Below the pieces are notes generated by a model that worked only from the letters and a program-made list of their open reading frames with translations, was not told where the DNA came from and did not search any database. Below are positions 54,786 through 64,000 of a stretch of DNA of 64,000 bases, one piece after another. Where the stretch lies: positions 310,001-374,000 of the forward strand of contig CANNGA010000001.1 in assembly GCA_947504035.1 (NCBI GenBank), given 5' to 3'. The position numbers and the translations under genes are program-made. The number at the start of each line of letters is the position of its first letter. Positions within the stretch are counted from its first letter, which is position 1. The stretch is from an uncultured Flavobacteriaceae bacterium (GTDB taxonomy: Bacteria; Bacteroidota; Bacteroidia; Flavobacteriales; Flavobacteriaceae).

Positions 54786-55314
54786 CTGTTGAGATTTTAG
54801 AAAAGAGATCCCAAACCAAAACACCACAGCTTACAGAAATATTTAAAGAATGCTTTGTTCCAAATTGAGGGATTTCTATAACAACATCGCTAGAAGAAAC
54901 GACATCCTGTGCAACGCCTTTTACTTCATTACCAAATACAAGCGCATGTGTCGTTTTAGGGTTGGGTTTAAAATGGCTAAGTAAAGTTGCCTGTTCTGCT
55001 TGTTCTATAGCGCAGACCTTAACGCCTTCGGCTTTAAGACGCTCTACCAGTTCTAACGTGTTTTCTACGTATTCCCAAGCAACAGTGTCTGTGCTGCCCA
55101 ATGCTGTTTTATGGATGTCTTTATGAGGCGGGGTCGCCGTAATGCCACAGAGGTAAATTTTTTCAATTAAAAAAGCATCACTAGTTCTAAATACAGAGCC
55201 AATATTATTTAAGCTTCTAATATTGTCTAAAACGATAATAATAGGTGTTTTTTTTGCGGCCTTAAAGCCATCAATACTTAAGCGGTCTAGTTCGCTGTTT
55301 TTTAATTTGCGCAT
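54778..55314 (-). CDS. SpoU/TrmH-family RNA 2'-O-ribose methyltransferase
   Basis: 178 residues, a SPOUT methyltransferase with the trefoil-knot motifs LDNIRSLNNIGSVFRTSDAF, ALVFGNEVKGVAQDVV and IEIPQFGTKHSLNISVSCGV. It methylates a ribose in tRNA or rRNA. It lacks the N-terminal substrate domain of RlmB. The gene is divergent from mutS and coupled to the SAM methyltransferase downstream. Confidence 0.88.
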   Translation of the reverse strand: MRKLKNSELDRLSIDGFKAAKKTPIIIVLDNIRSLNNIGSVFRTSDAFLIEKIYLCGITATPPHKDIHKTALGSTDTVAWEYVENTLELVERLKAEGVKVCAIEQAEQATLLSHFKPNPKTTHALVFGNEVKGVAQDVVSSSDVVIEIPQFGTKHSLNISVSCGVLVWDLFSKISTGA

Positions 55315-55473
55315 GGTATTGCTATTTATATTCTAAAAGTAAAGCACTTAATTTGTTGAAATCTCGCTTTAATTGTAGATAACTTATAAGGTGTTCGTTT
55401 AAAATCACTTGAAATTAATAGTACATTGCAAGCTACAATTTTGTCAAAAATAAGATTTAAAAACCACTTTCCA

Positions 55474-58080
55474 TTGGCTAAAAAAGCAAAAAAAGAAACA
55501 CCGTTAATGAAACAATACAATGCGATTAAAGCAAAGTATCCAGATGCATTATTACTGTTTCGCGTAGGGGATTTTTATGAAACTTTTGGAGCAGATGCTG
55601 TAAAAACAGCAGGGATACTCGGTATTATTTTGACAAAACGGGGGGCGGGCAGTGAAAGTGAAACCGCCCTAGCAGGATTTCCGCACCATTCTTTAAATAC
55701 CTATTTGCCAAAGCTTGTAAAGGCAGGAGAGCGCGTAGCCATTTGCGATCAATTAGAAGATCCTAAACAAACAAAAACGATTGTAAAACGTGGTGTCACC
55801 GAATTAATAACACCAGGAGTTTCGCTAAATGATGAGGTGTTGGTGTCTAAATCTAATAATTTCCTGTGTTCGGTATGTTTTGATAAAATACAAATAGGGA
55901 TCTCTTTTTTAGATATTTCTACCGGAGAGTTTTTAACGTCTCAAGGAAATGCCGAATATATTGCGAAATTGCTTCAAAATTTTAGTCCTAGTGAAGTTTT
56001 GGTGTCTAAACAAAAACGGACGCTGTTTAAGGATACATTTGGTAGTGATTTCCATACATTTTATTTAGAAGATTGGGTATACCAAACCGATTATGCCCAT
56101 GAAACACTAATCAAACATTTCGATACTAAAACGTTAAAAGGCTTTGGTATCGAAGCATTACACCAGGGGATTATTGCCTCAGGCTCTATTTTACATTATT
56201 TAGGGGAAACCCAACATCATAAATTACAACACATTTCTTCCATTTCAAGAATAGCAGAAGACGATTATGTGTGGATGGATAAATTTACAATTCGTAATTT
56301 AGAACTTTATAACTCTACAAATCACAACGCGGTTACCCTTTTAAACGTTATCGATAAAACCATTTCTCCAATGGGGGCACGGTTGTTAAAACGTTGGTTG
56401 GCGTTACCGTTAAAAAATGCTGAGAAAATTAAACAGCGCCACGACGTTGTTAAATTTTTTAATGAAGACGAAACGGTACTTACGGCCATTCAAAACCATA
56501 TAAAACAAATAGGAGATTTAGAACGGTTAATTTCTAAAACCGCAACAGGGAAGGTAAACCCTAGAGAAGTCATTCAACTTAAAAATTCCTTAGAAGCAAT
56601 AGTGCCAATAAAAGCATTAGCCATAGCGTGTAGCAATAGTGCTTTACAGGCTATTGGTGATAACCTACAAGGTTGTGATGCGCTTAGAGATAACATTAAA
56701 CAGACTCTAAATGAAGAGGCGCCTGTAAATGTTTTAAAAGGGCATACTATAGCAACGGGATTTTCTGAAGAATTGGATGAACTTAGAGGCTTGTCTCAAT
56801 CGGGAAAAGATTATTTAGATGCGATGTTAGACCGTGAAAGTAAGCGCACAGGAATTACCTCCTTAAAGATCGCCTCTAATAATGTGTTTGGGTATTATAT
56901 AGAGGTTAGAAATACACATAAAGATAAGGTGCCCGAAGAATGGATACGCAAACAAACCTTAGTGAATGCCGAGCGTTATATTACGGAAGAGTTGAAAGCC
57001 TATGAAGCTAAAATTTTAGGTGCAGAAGAACGTATTTTAGCGATTGAACAAAAATTGTTTTCCGATTTGGTGACTTGGATGCACCAATACATTACAGCAG
57101 TACAACAAAATGCCCATCTTATAGGGCAGTTAGATTGTCTCTCTGGCTTTGCGCAACTGGCAAAGGAGCACCACTATATATACCCTAATATAGATGATAG
57201 TTTTGCGTTAGAAATTAAGGCAGGACGCCATCCTGTTATAGAGAAGCAATTGCCTATAGGCGAGTCTTACATCGCAAATGATGTGTATTTAGATCGCAGC
57301 AGTCAGCAAATTATAATGATTACAGGGCCCAATATGTCGGGTAAATCGGCCATTCTTAGGCAGACCGCACTTATCGTATTATTGGCACAAATAGGTAGTT
57401 TTGTACCAGCCGAAACAGCACGTATTGGTTTGGTAGATAAAATATTTACCAGAGTAGGTGCTAGTGATAATATTTCTATGGGAGAATCTACATTTATGGT
57501 AGAAATGAATGAAACAGCTTCTATCTTAAATAACATATCCGATAGAAGTCTAGTCTTGCTAGATGAAATAGGGCGCGGTACAAGTACTTATGACGGGATC
57601 TCTATTGCTTGGGCTATTAGTGAGTACCTGCATGAGCATCCTGCTAAACCTAAAACACTATTTGCGACCCATTACCACGAGTTAAATGAAATGGCAGAGA
57701 CATTTAAGCGTATTAAAAACTTTAATGTATCTGTAAAAGAGTTAGAGCATACCGTTTTGTTTTTAAGAACTCTAGTGGAAGGTGGTAGTGCACATAGTTT
57801 TGGAATTCATGTAGCAAAAATGGCAGGTATGCCACAGCAAGTCTTACGTCGTGCCAATAAAATGTTGAAAAAATTAGAGCGTTCGCATTCTAATGAAGCT
57901 TTAACAGATACGGTAAAGACGTTAGAAGATGATATGCAGCTTAGTTTTTTTAATTTAGACGATCCCTTATTAGAGAATATCAAGGATGAAATATTAGAGA
58001 CTGATATTGATACGCTTACGCCTGTGGAAGCCCTAATGAAACTTAATGAAATTAAACGCATGTTGGTAAACAAAAACTAA
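55474..58080 (+). CDS. mutS: DNA mismatch repair ATPase MutS
   Basis: About 868 residues from a TTG at 55474 (read [20 protein letters not shown], which matches how I recall family N-termini); no ATG occurs before 55507, and a TTG at 55426 is also in frame. N-terminal mismatch-binding domain with [11 protein letters not shown] (the Phe-x-Glu that stacks on the mismatch), lever/clamp helices ([20 protein letters not shown]), Walker [10 protein letters not shown] and Walker [13 protein letters not shown], and helix-turn-helix end. It starts mismatch repair with MutL. Divergent from the SpoU gene. Confidence 0.95.
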   Translation: MAKKAKKETPLMKQYNAIKAKYPDALLLFRVGDFYETFGADAVKTAGILGIILTKRGAGSESETALAGFPHHSLNTYLPKLVKAGERVAICDQLEDPKQTKTIVKRGVTELITPGVSLNDEVLVSKSNNFLCSVCFDKIQIGISFLDISTGEFLTSQGNAEYIAKLLQNFSPSEVLVSKQKRTLFKDTFGSDFHTFYLEDWVYQTDYAHETLIKHFDTKTLKGFGIEALHQGIIASGSILHYLGETQHHKLQHISSISRIAEDDYVWMDKFTIRNLELYNSTNHNAVTLLNVIDKTISPMGARLLKRWLALPLKNAEKIKQRHDVVKFFNEDETVLTAIQNHIKQIGDLERLISKTATGKVNPREVIQLKNSLEAIVPIKALAIACSNSALQAIGDNLQGCDALRDNIKQTLNEEAPVNVLKGHTIATGFSEELDELRGLSQSGKDYLDAMLDRESKRTGITSLKIASNNVFGYYIEVRNTHKDKVPEEWIRKQTLVNAERYITEELKAYEAKILGAEERILAIEQKLFSDLVTWMHQYITAVQQNAHLIGQLDCLSGFAQLAKEHHYIYPNIDDSFALEIKAGRHPVIEKQLPIGESYIANDVYLDRSSQQIIMITGPNMSGKSAILRQTALIVLLAQIGSFVPAETARIGLVDKIFTRVGASDNISMGESTFMVEMNETASILNNISDRSLVLLDEIGRGTSTYDGISIAWAISEYLHEHPAKPKTLFATHYHELNEMAETFKRIKNFNVSVKELEHTVLFLRTLVEGGSAHSFGIHVAKMAGMPQQVLRRANKMLKKLERSHSNEALTDTVKTLEDDMQLSFFNLDDPLLENIKDEILETDIDTLTPVEALMKLNEIKRMLVNKN

Positions 58081-58116
58081 GTTTGAAAATATTTTTAATT
58101 TTTTTTCCAAAAACGC

Positions 58117-58146
58117 TTTGCAGTTCCTAGAAATATTTTAAATTTG
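58117..58146 (+). promoter_or_regulatory. Promoter of the tRNA-Gly/tRNA-Leu unit
   Basis: TTTG at 58117-58120, an 18-nt spacer and TAAATTTG at 58139-58146 match the consensus exactly, 38 nt before tRNA-Gly. Confidence 0.7.
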
Positions 58147-58184
58147 CATCCGCAATCGAGAGGTTGTTTGTTCATATAAAGACT

Positions 58185-58256
58185 GCGAAAGTAGCTCAGG
58201 GGTAGAGCATCACCTTGCCAAGGTGGGGGTCGCGGGTTCAAATCCCGTCTTTCGCT
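58185..58256 (+). tRNA. tRNA-Gly (GCC)
   Basis: 72-nt cloverleaf: acceptor GCGAAAG/CTTTCGC, D arm GCTC..GAGC, anticodon loop TTGCCAA (anticodon GCC), T arm GCGGG-TTCAAAT-CCCGT, discriminator T. No CCA encoded. Confidence 0.95.
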
Positions 58257-58282
58257 CTGATACTTTCTTAAAATATACCAAT

Positions 58283-58366
58283 GCTGAAGTGGTGGAATTG
58301 GTAGACACGTTGGACTTAAAATCCAATGGACATTAGTCCGTACGGGTTCAAGTCCCGTCTTCAGTA
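58283..58366 (+). tRNA. tRNA-Leu (UAA)
   Basis: 84-nt class II tRNA: acceptor GCTGAAG/CTTCAGT, anticodon stem TTGGA/TCCAA with loop CTTAAAA (anticodon TAA), a long variable arm (TGGACATTAGTCCGT), and T loop TTCAAGT. It follows tRNA-Gly by 26 nt and shares its promoter. Confidence 0.95.
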
Positions 58367-58368
58367 CT

Positions 58369-58410
58369 AAACCTCTTGTTAATCCATACGATTTTCAAGA
58401 GGTTTTTTTA
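58369..58410 (+). terminator. Terminator of the tRNA unit
   Basis: AAACCTCTTG facing CAAGAGGTTTTTTT around a 21-nt loop, directly after tRNA-Leu. The following 140 bp up to the next gene hold a 12-bp palindrome, GTAACGCGTTAC (58456-58467), and nothing else recognised. Confidence 0.82.
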
Positions 58411-58553
58411 GTTTTAAACGATAGCTTTTTATAGATTAGGGGCCCAACGGCTGTGGTAACGCGTTACAAATTAGAGCGAGGGTAGTGCCTAAGCATCCAT
58501 TAAATCCTTAAAATAATGTATATTTATAAGGTCTCTATGCACCTAACAAATAC

Positions 58554-59435
58554 ATGATCCATTTCAATTTGTATAAAAAATATAGTGTTTTTTTTAGTTT
58601 AACGCTATTGGTTCTCTATGCTTGTAAAAAAGAGGTTACAACCATACATCCTGAGAATGCTATAACTATTAGCCCTAAACTCTATACGCTACCAAGCAAG
58701 CTTGAGAATGTATACCTTAATTTTAATGCTCCAAAAGCCATTAATCGCATAGCCGATATTGAAAACGAATATTTTAATGCATACCCAACAGGTGCTAGTA
58801 AATACTATGGTACCCAATGGTATAATACTGTAGGGCAAAGTCGGCGATCTATAGACACTACAACCGTTTTTGAGGTTTACCTTTTAGACAAAGGCACTAC
58901 GAAATTAGACAGTATGCATTGTACTATATATGCTGTAGAGGCTTTAAAATATGGATTTGGAGATGCTTTTAAAGGTATAAAAAAAGCGCATACTAAGATT
59001 TGGGGAGATCGTGAATATGCAGGGTGGAGTTTAGGGTATCTATTGGTTAAACGCTACAATTGGAACGCCTATCTTTTCATATCAAAACAATCTAAAGAGT
59101 ACAAAACGTGTTTGTATAATTTTAAAAAAGATAAAAAATACCATGTCTGGAGGCAGCCAGATATTCCTCTAGAAGCTGTTTTCGATATGGATGATGATGC
59201 CACTAAAATTGAAACACTTTTAAATGCATTTGAATTTGGTTGGGGCTTTAGTGAACAAGGATGGCACACCTGGATTACGAGATTTAATACCCTAAAAGAA
59301 TGCAACTGGCATGGGGCGCCTTCTAAAGCCTACAACTTAGAAGGGGGGCTCCCCTTGTTTCTAAAAACAAAATTTACCAATTATCGAGACTATAAGTCCC
59401 ATGTTATAATTTTCCCTCCTAAAATACAAAAATAG
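58554..59435 (+). CDS. Hypothetical lipoprotein
   Basis: 293 residues. A hydrophobic N-terminus with lipobox LYAC (Cys24) followed by Lys residues marks a lipoprotein. The mature part is rich in aromatic residues and Lys (STTTVFEVYLLDKGTTKLD-type strand, REYAGWSLGYLLVKRYNWNA, FEFGWGFSEQGWHTWITRF). I recognise no family. The gene reads intact and is a single unit; the downstream kilobase is non-coding or decayed DNA. Confidence 0.6.
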   Translation: MIHFNLYKKYSVFFSLTLLVLYACKKEVTTIHPENAITISPKLYTLPSKLENVYLNFNAPKAINRIADIENEYFNAYPTGASKYYGTQWYNTVGQSRRSIDTTTVFEVYLLDKGTTKLDSMHCTIYAVEALKYGFGDAFKGIKKAHTKIWGDREYAGWSLGYLLVKRYNWNAYLFISKQSKEYKTCLYNFKKDKKYHVWRQPDIPLEAVFDMDDDATKIETLLNAFEFGWGFSEQGWHTWITRFNTLKECNWHGAPSKAYNLEGGLPLFLKTKFTNYRDYKSHVIIFPPKIQK

Positions 59436-59813
59436 TTGGAGGTATTAATTAATGTTTAGTTTGTATACATGCGCAGACATCTGCTTCTTAAAAAGACGTT
59501 GTATATATTTAACGACATAGAATTTTAGAAGTTAATACGTGGTGATTTTTAAACGCGACATCCTTTTATAAGTTGCATTGTTTCTTTTTAATGAATACCA
59601 ATCAGGTTGAGCAATAGCTTAAAAAAAGAAGTCTGTATTTAGTGATGAATAACGAGCTTAAAATTACAAGTTCAAAAGAAAAACGTACGGTTTTAAAAGA
59701 ACTAATGGGCTTTTAAAGAAGCGTCTCTTGACATGGTGTGAGATGGCTTCTTTTGTCATGACGTGTTTAGAGGCTAAGAAATACTTTTTAGAAATGTGTA
59801 CTTGGTTTTTGTA
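59436..59813. other. Gene-free stretch left of the transposase remnant
   Basis: About 380 bp with stops in all frames read. A short open piece near 59647-59715 does not match anything that I know. Probably decayed DNA around the old insertion. Confidence 0.35.
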
Positions 59814-59996
59814 TTATGTTACATAAACCTCCCCATCCATAGAGTAATGTTTACTCGAGGCCATAGCTTTTCTAACCCCAAATTTAACCTTATGAAATAG
59901 TGTGTTTGCTGTAGCTGACTCAATATGACTGCAAACATTGCATTTTCTTCCAAAATCCTTTAATGATTGATAAGCTTTATGATTACAACGGCTACT
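59814..59996 (-). pseudogene. Remnant of an IS1595-family transposase
   Basis: Reading leftward from 59996 there is a 60-codon open piece with RCNHKAYQSLKDFGRKCNVC, the zinc-ribbon start of IS1595-type transposases, directly followed by SATANTLFHKVKFGVRKA. It then jumps to MASSKHYSMDGEVYV and a stop, which corresponds to a later part of the family (HKVR.AM.SS..PM.GEVHVDEF). The missing middle suggests an internal deletion between the two similar HKV..RKA sites. The catalytic DDE domain is gone and no start codon remains, so it is dead. Family assignment is from memory of the motif and needs a search. Confidence 0.6.
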
Positions 59997-60484
59997 TTAT
60001 AAGCTGTTTTTGATTTTATTACTGATAATAAAGATAGGTGTTTAAATATTGACCTCAAAAGATTAATTTCTAATGATACACTAGCGCTTTATTCCAAAAG
60101 TGATACAGGAGGCTCTTTTTTACAACCTTAAATGCTTTTTATTAGAGAGGGAAAAAATGAATGATTTTGCGTATTTTGATGAATGGTTTGGGCATCATAA
60201 AACAGAGTATCAATAGCATATAGAATTGCAACGCTCTTCTTAGGAAGCGTCCGTCCGTCATGAGCAAAGAAAAAAAAAGCGAAAAATAATATTATGAATT
60301 CGTACTGCAATTGCTTAAGATTATTTTTTTTACCCTTATTATTAAAGTACAAATGAGAGGTATATTAAAGGTTAGATCCTGTTTTACAGTCGTTTTTATA
60401 CTGAAAATACTTTATTTGTTGAGCTAAATTACAAGCGTATTAATTATTAACGATTAAGCATAATGTTTAGGTTTCTGAAAATTG
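59997..60484. other. Gene-free stretch right of the transposase remnant
   Basis: About 490 bp without a convincing gene. A short open piece on the plus strand (about 60013-60131) reads like protein but has no start codon or known relative. No terminal inverted repeats of the old element could be picked out by eye. Confidence 0.35.
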
Positions 60485-60492
60485 TATTTTTG
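60485..60492 (+). promoter_or_regulatory. -7 promoter element of the metallophosphoesterase-barrel gene
   Basis: TATTTTTG fits TANNTTTG exactly and lies 19 nt before the ATG at 60512. An AATGTTTA at 60462-60469 recalls the Pho-type octamer but lacks 11-bp-phased partners and the 18-nt spacing. Confidence 0.45.
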
Positions 60493-60511
60493 CGGTAACA
60501 AAGACCTAACT

Positions 60512-63500
60512 ATGACCATTTTTAAACGTATTATTAGCATTAGTCTTATTTTTTTGGGCAGTGCCTGCGCGACTTATGCGCCGCAATATGCAAACGAAGC
60601 GCATGACAGTATTCAATTCCCTAATAAAGCCATTGCAAAAACCTTTTATTTAATAGGTGACGCGGGAACGTCTCCACAAGGCGGTATGTCTAAGGCTTTA
60701 ACGGTATTGCAAAAGCATTTAGAAGGCAAGACAACTACAAATGATTACGCTATTTTTTTAGGAGATAATGTTTATCCTGCTGGATTGCCTGAAAAAAATA
60801 CTAAAGATAGAGCAGAAGCTGAAAACGCGCTGCAAGCTCAAGCTAAATCTATTGCAAATTTTAAGGGGAAAACCGTTTTTATACCTGGTAATCACGATTG
60901 GTACGCCAATGGTGTTGAAGGGGTTAAACGTCAAGAAAAGTACATCGAAAAGTTGGTGGGTAAAAACACCTTTCAACCCGAAAATGGTTGCCCTTTAGAA
61001 AGCATAGATGTAAGCGATACAGTGCAACTTATCGTAATAGACACCCAGTGGTATTTAGAGCAGTGGGACGATCATCCAACAATTAATGATGGCTGTGAAA
61101 TTAAAACACGAGAACGTTTTTTTGAAGAATTAGAAGGCGTATTAAAAAAAGCCCAAAATAAAACGACAGTGGTTGCCATGCACCACCCAATGCTTACTAA
61201 TGGTGTACATGGCGGTAAGTATGCCTTAAAGAAACATTTGTTTCCATTTCAAAATAAATTGCCTTTACCTGTAATAGCATCTTTTATTACGCAATTAAGA
61301 ACCCAGGGAGGCGTGTCTATACAAGACCGTTATAACGAGCGTTACAATACGTTGATGAAGCGTTTAGAAACGATGACTTTAGATGCCGATAATATTGTTT
61401 TTGTATCTGGACATGAGCATAGCTTACAGTATGTAGAGCAAGATGGTATTAAGCAAATTGTATCCGGTTCTGGCGCAAAGGAATCTTATGCAGCTTTAGG
61501 GAATAACGGTTTGTTTTCTTCAGGAGCACAAGGTTTTGCAGAACTTACTATTTTTAAAGACGGAAGCACTTGGGTACGCTACTATGGCGCGCAAGAGAGT
61601 GGTATACCGCAATTAATGTATACGAAGGAAGTTTTTAAACCCCGCGAAACGTTTGATGTGTCTGGCTTACCAGAACAATTTCCGCAAGAGGTAGAGGTCT
61701 CAATATATTCTAAAGACGAAACGGATGTTTCTGGGTTTTTTGAATCGGTTTGGGGTAAGCACTACCGCGACGTGTACAGCACTAAAATAAAGGCAAAAGT
61801 AGCAACTTTAGATACGCTTTATGGCGGCTTAGAGATTGTGAGAAAAGGGGGCGGGCACCAAACACGCTCCTTGCGTTTAAAAACCAAATCTGGACGCGAA
61901 TTAAACATGCGTGCCTTGCGAAAAAGTGCAACTCAATACTTACAAACAGTACTGTTTAAAGAAAATTATGTGCAAGATGAATTTGAGCAGACTGCTGTAG
62001 AAGAATTGGTTTTAGATTTCTATACGGCAGCACACCCTTATGCGTTTAAAGTCGTTCCAGATTTATCAGATGCGGCAGAGGTCTTTCATACCAATCCCAA
62101 ATTGTATTACATACCGAAGCATAAGCACTTGGGTAATTTTAATGCTGAGTACGGCGGCGAATTGTATATGATTGAAGAACGTCCCGAATCTAATTATAGT
62201 AATGATAAAAATTTTGGTTACGCCGATGATATCGAGAGTACGCACGATATTATAGAAAAAATTAGAAAAGATGAGAAGTACAAAATAGATGAGAATGCCT
62301 TTGTGAGAGCACGACTTTTTGATATGTTAGTGGGCGATTGGGACCGACATCAAGACCAATGGCGTTGGGCACAGTTTAATGCAGACAACGGCGATAAATA
62401 CTACCGTCCTATTCCTAGAGACCGCGATCAGGTGTTTTCTAATTTCGATGGAGCACTTTTAGATGTTGTTCGTGCCATTTCTGGAGCCACAAGGCAATTA
62501 CAAGTCTATGATGAAAAATTAGAGCATATCAAATGGATGAATGCCGCTGGTATAAAATTAGACCGTGTTATGCTACAACAGGCAGATAAGGCAACCTGGT
62601 TAAAGCATGCGAAATTCCTTCAAGACCATGTTACAGATGCTGTTATCGATAAAGCATTTCTAAACGTACCAGAAGAAGTACAAGATGCCACCTTAGCAGA
62701 TATTAAAAAAACACTAAAAGGAAGACGTGGTAATCTCGTAGACATCGCCTCTCGCTACCATGATTATTTAAACAGCTTGGTTATTTTAACAGGAACCGAT
62801 AAAGATGATTATATCGAAGTTACACGAACGGGAGACAAGGAAACTCATGTCAAGATCTCTAGAATAAAAGACGGCGAAAAGGGAGCGGTTTTAGTTGATA
62901 AAACATTTCACCGCGATGTTACTAAAGAACTATGGATTTATGGCTTGGATGATAAGGATGTGTTCGAAGTTACAGGAAAAGCGAATAACCCTATTTTTAT
63001 AAGGCTTATTGGTGGACAAGATAATGATACTTATACCATTAAAAACGGCAGACGTGTTAAGGTCTATGATCATAAAAGCAAACCCAATACGCTTGTAGAA
63101 CATAAAGGGGCAGCGTTACGATTAACAGATATGTATACGCTTAATTTATTCGATTTTAATAAGAATGTTACCAAAGGCAGCTTAATAACACCAGCAATAG
63201 GATTTAATCCAGATGATGGCGTTTCATTAGGCTTGTCATATACGTCGACTATAAAAGGGTTTCAGAGGAATCCATTTTCACGTCAGCATAGATTTAAAGG
63301 GGGCTATTTTTTTGCCACCCAAGGGTTTTCTTTAACCTATGACGGAGAGTTTGCAAATGTGTTTAATGCTTGGAATTTACACGTTGGCGGACAGTTTACG
63401 TCTTCAAATTTCACCAATAACTTCTTTGGATTTGGAAATGAAACCGTAAATAATGATGACGACCTAGATTTGGATTTCAATCGTGTAAAAACCAGTATAG

Positions 63501-64000
63501 CTTCTGTAAAGGCAGGTCTTTTGAAAAAAGGCGATTTTGGTAGTGATTACGGTATTCGAGCTATTTTAGAAGGTGTTGAATTAGATGCTACAGACGACCG
63601 CTTTATCACTCAGGTTTTCGATCCTGAAACAACAAATGGGTTTTACGACAGACGTTATTTTGGTGCTTTAGAAGGCCAATTTAACTATGCGAGTTTTGAT
63701 GATAAAATCAACCCCAAAAACGGCATGACATTTATGGTGCATCTTGGTGCAAAATCAGAATTAGAAGCCTTAGAAAACACCTTTGGGTATCTAAACTCTA
63801 ATTTAGGGTTTTACAATGCGCTCTCTAAAAACAAGAGACTGGTTTTAAAAACAGATGTGCGTACGCAAATACGAGTAGGCGATGATTTCTTATTTTACCA
63901 AGCCGCTAATATAGGAGGGAGAAATGGCTTAAGAGGCTTTCGAACAGAGCGTTTTACAGGGCGTAATGCCTTAGTATCTAGTGCAGATTTACGATATAGT
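60512..64000 (+). CDS. Metallophosphoesterase - kinase-like - Omp85 barrel fusion lipoprotein (3' truncated by window edge)
   Basis: The frame is open from the ATG at 60512 to the window end: 1163 residues and no stop. Lipobox GSAC (Cys19). Residues about 45-345 are a calcineurin-like phosphoesterase with all metal motifs: GDAG, LGDNVY, PGNHDW, HHPML and SGHEH. Residues about 440-700 carry MLVGDWDRHQDQWRW (605-619) and PIPRDRDQVF (633-642), which resemble the catalytic and metal-binding segments of CotH/FAM20/HipA-type kinases. From about residue 890 a beta barrel follows with the Omp85 landmark GGRNGLRGFRTERF near the window end. The protein may place a phosphatase and a kinase-like domain at an outer-membrane barrel. 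The barrel call is strong; the kinase call is tentative. Confidence 0.82.
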   Translation, partial: MTIFKRIISISLIFLGSACATYAPQYANEAHDSIQFPNKAIAKTFYLIGDAGTSPQGGMSKALTVLQKHLEGKTTTNDYAIFLGDNVYPAGLPEKNTKDRAEAENALQAQAKSIANFKGKTVFIPGNHDWYANGVEGVKRQEKYIEKLVGKNTFQPENGCPLESIDVSDTVQLIVIDTQWYLEQWDDHPTINDGCEIKTRERFFEELEGVLKKAQNKTTVVAMHHPMLTNGVHGGKYALKKHLFPFQNKLPLPVIASFITQLRTQGGVSIQDRYNERYNTLMKRLETMTLDADNIVFVSGHEHSLQYVEQDGIKQIVSGSGAKESYAALGNNGLFSSGAQGFAELTIFKDGSTWVRYYGAQESGIPQLMYTKEVFKPRETFDVSGLPEQFPQEVEVSIYSKDETDVSGFFESVWGKHYRDVYSTKIKAKVATLDTLYGGLEIVRKGGGHQTRSLRLKTKSGRELNMRALRKSATQYLQTVLFKENYVQDEFEQTAVEELVLDFYTAAHPYAFKVVPDLSDAAEVFHTNPKLYYIPKHKHLGNFNAEYGGELYMIEERPESNYSNDKNFGYADDIESTHDIIEKIRKDEKYKIDENAFVRARLFDMLVGDWDRHQDQWRWAQFNADNGDKYYRPIPRDRDQVFSNFDGALLDVVRAISGATRQLQVYDEKLEHIKWMNAAGIKLDRVMLQQADKATWLKHAKFLQDHVTDAVIDKAFLNVPEEVQDATLADIKKTLKGRRGNLVDIASRYHDYLNSLVILTGTDKDDYIEVTRTGDKETHVKISRIKDGEKGAVLVDKTFHRDVTKELWIYGLDDKDVFEVTGKANNPIFIRLIGGQDNDTYTIKNGRRVKVYDHKSKPNTLVEHKGAALRLTDMYTLNLFDFNKNVTKGSLITPAIGFNPDDGVSLGLSYTSTIKGFQRNPFSRQHRFKGGYFFATQGFSLTYDGEFANVFNAWNLHVGGQFTSSNFTNNFFGFGNETVNNDDDLDLDFNRVKTSIASVKAGLLKKGDFGSDYGIRAILEGVELDATDDRFITQVFDPETTNGFYDRRYFGALEGQFNYASFDDKINPKNGMTFMVHLGAKSELEALENTFGYLNSNLGFYNALSKNKRLVLKTDVRTQIRVGDDFLFYQAANIGGRNGLRGFRTERFTGRNALVSSADLRYS

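Noticed and set aside
59963-60131. Frameshifted small gene on the plus strand (about 54 codons joined by a one-base shift)
   Set aside because: Its first part lies antisense to the IS1595-type remnant, it has no promoter or relative that I know, and the join needs an assumed indel.
60440-60469. Possible Pho-type repeats upstream of the metallophosphoesterase gene (AATGTTTA at 60462)
   Set aside because: Only one good octamer, the 11-bp-spaced neighbours do not match, and the distance to the -7 box is 15 rather than 18-19 nt.
1-64000. CRISPR array, prophage, restriction-modification or known defence island
   Set aside because: I saw no regularly spaced direct repeats with spacers, no phage structural genes, integrase or Cas-like genes anywhere in the window.

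Overview
The window is chromosomal DNA of a marine-type member of the Flavobacteriaceae (phylum Bacteroidota). This rests on what is visible: AT-rich DNA, promoters of the Bacteroidota type (TTG, 17-23 nt, TANNTTTG), almost no Shine-Dalgarno sequences, TonB-dependent receptors with carboxypeptidase-like N-terminal domains, a type IX secretion C-terminal sorting domain, OmpA proteins with PD40 repeats, a FolK-deoxynucleoside kinase fusion, lipoproteins with acidic surface-export-like residues after the lipobox Cys, and GH39-like glycoside hydrolases. I could not run any search, so family names come from motifs recognised by eye.

Layout. 1-748: 5' part of a GH39-like glycoside hydrolase running off the left edge, with a repeat-rich upstream region (882-963) and then about 1.2 kb without genes. 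2216-5772: OmpA lipoprotein and a TonB-dependent receptor. 6069-13851: a block that looks like a phosphate-limitation regulon: PiT-type phosphate transporter, small MORN/YwqK-like secreted protein, TonB receptor plus beta-helix lipoprotein, and an orphan carboxypeptidase-regulatory-like domain protein. All four transcription units have 11-bp-phased AATGTTAT-like direct repeats placed 18-19 nt from a -7 element, the geometry of a Pho box. 13914-17045: dgt and dxs, convergent. 17206-22807: a tight five-gene accessory operon (small protein, coiled-coil envelope protein, astacin-like protease lipoprotein, lipoprotein, membrane TPR-LytTR regulator) running into tadA. 22804-28276: small membrane protein, DUF1801 protein, CLC channel/transporter with CBS domains, aspS and a FkbM-like protein. 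28485-35151: TetR-controlled RND efflux operon with a clear operator. 35274-41577: polyprenyl synthase, OmpA/PD40 protein, GH3 acyl-adenylase-like protein and DUF2797 protein. 41694-43430: a second GH39-like lipoprotein. 43542-49579: LysE-type exporter, rpsU, AsmA-like protein, YhhQ-type transporter and FolK-dNK fusion. 49702-53876: two surface/secreted proteins. 54126-58366: two methyltransferases, mutS, tRNA-Gly and tRNA-Leu. 58554-64000: an unknown lipoprotein, a decayed IS1595-type transposase, and a large metallophosphoesterase / kinase-like / Omp85-barrel fusion that runs off the right edge.

How the parts fit. Most genes are core flavobacterial housekeeping. The parts with most potential novelty are the putative Pho regulon (6069-13851), the metallophosphoesterase-barrel fusion with a CotH/FAM20-like motif (60512 to the end), the protease plus LytTR operon (17206-22344), and a CLC protein whose gating glutamate is glutamine.
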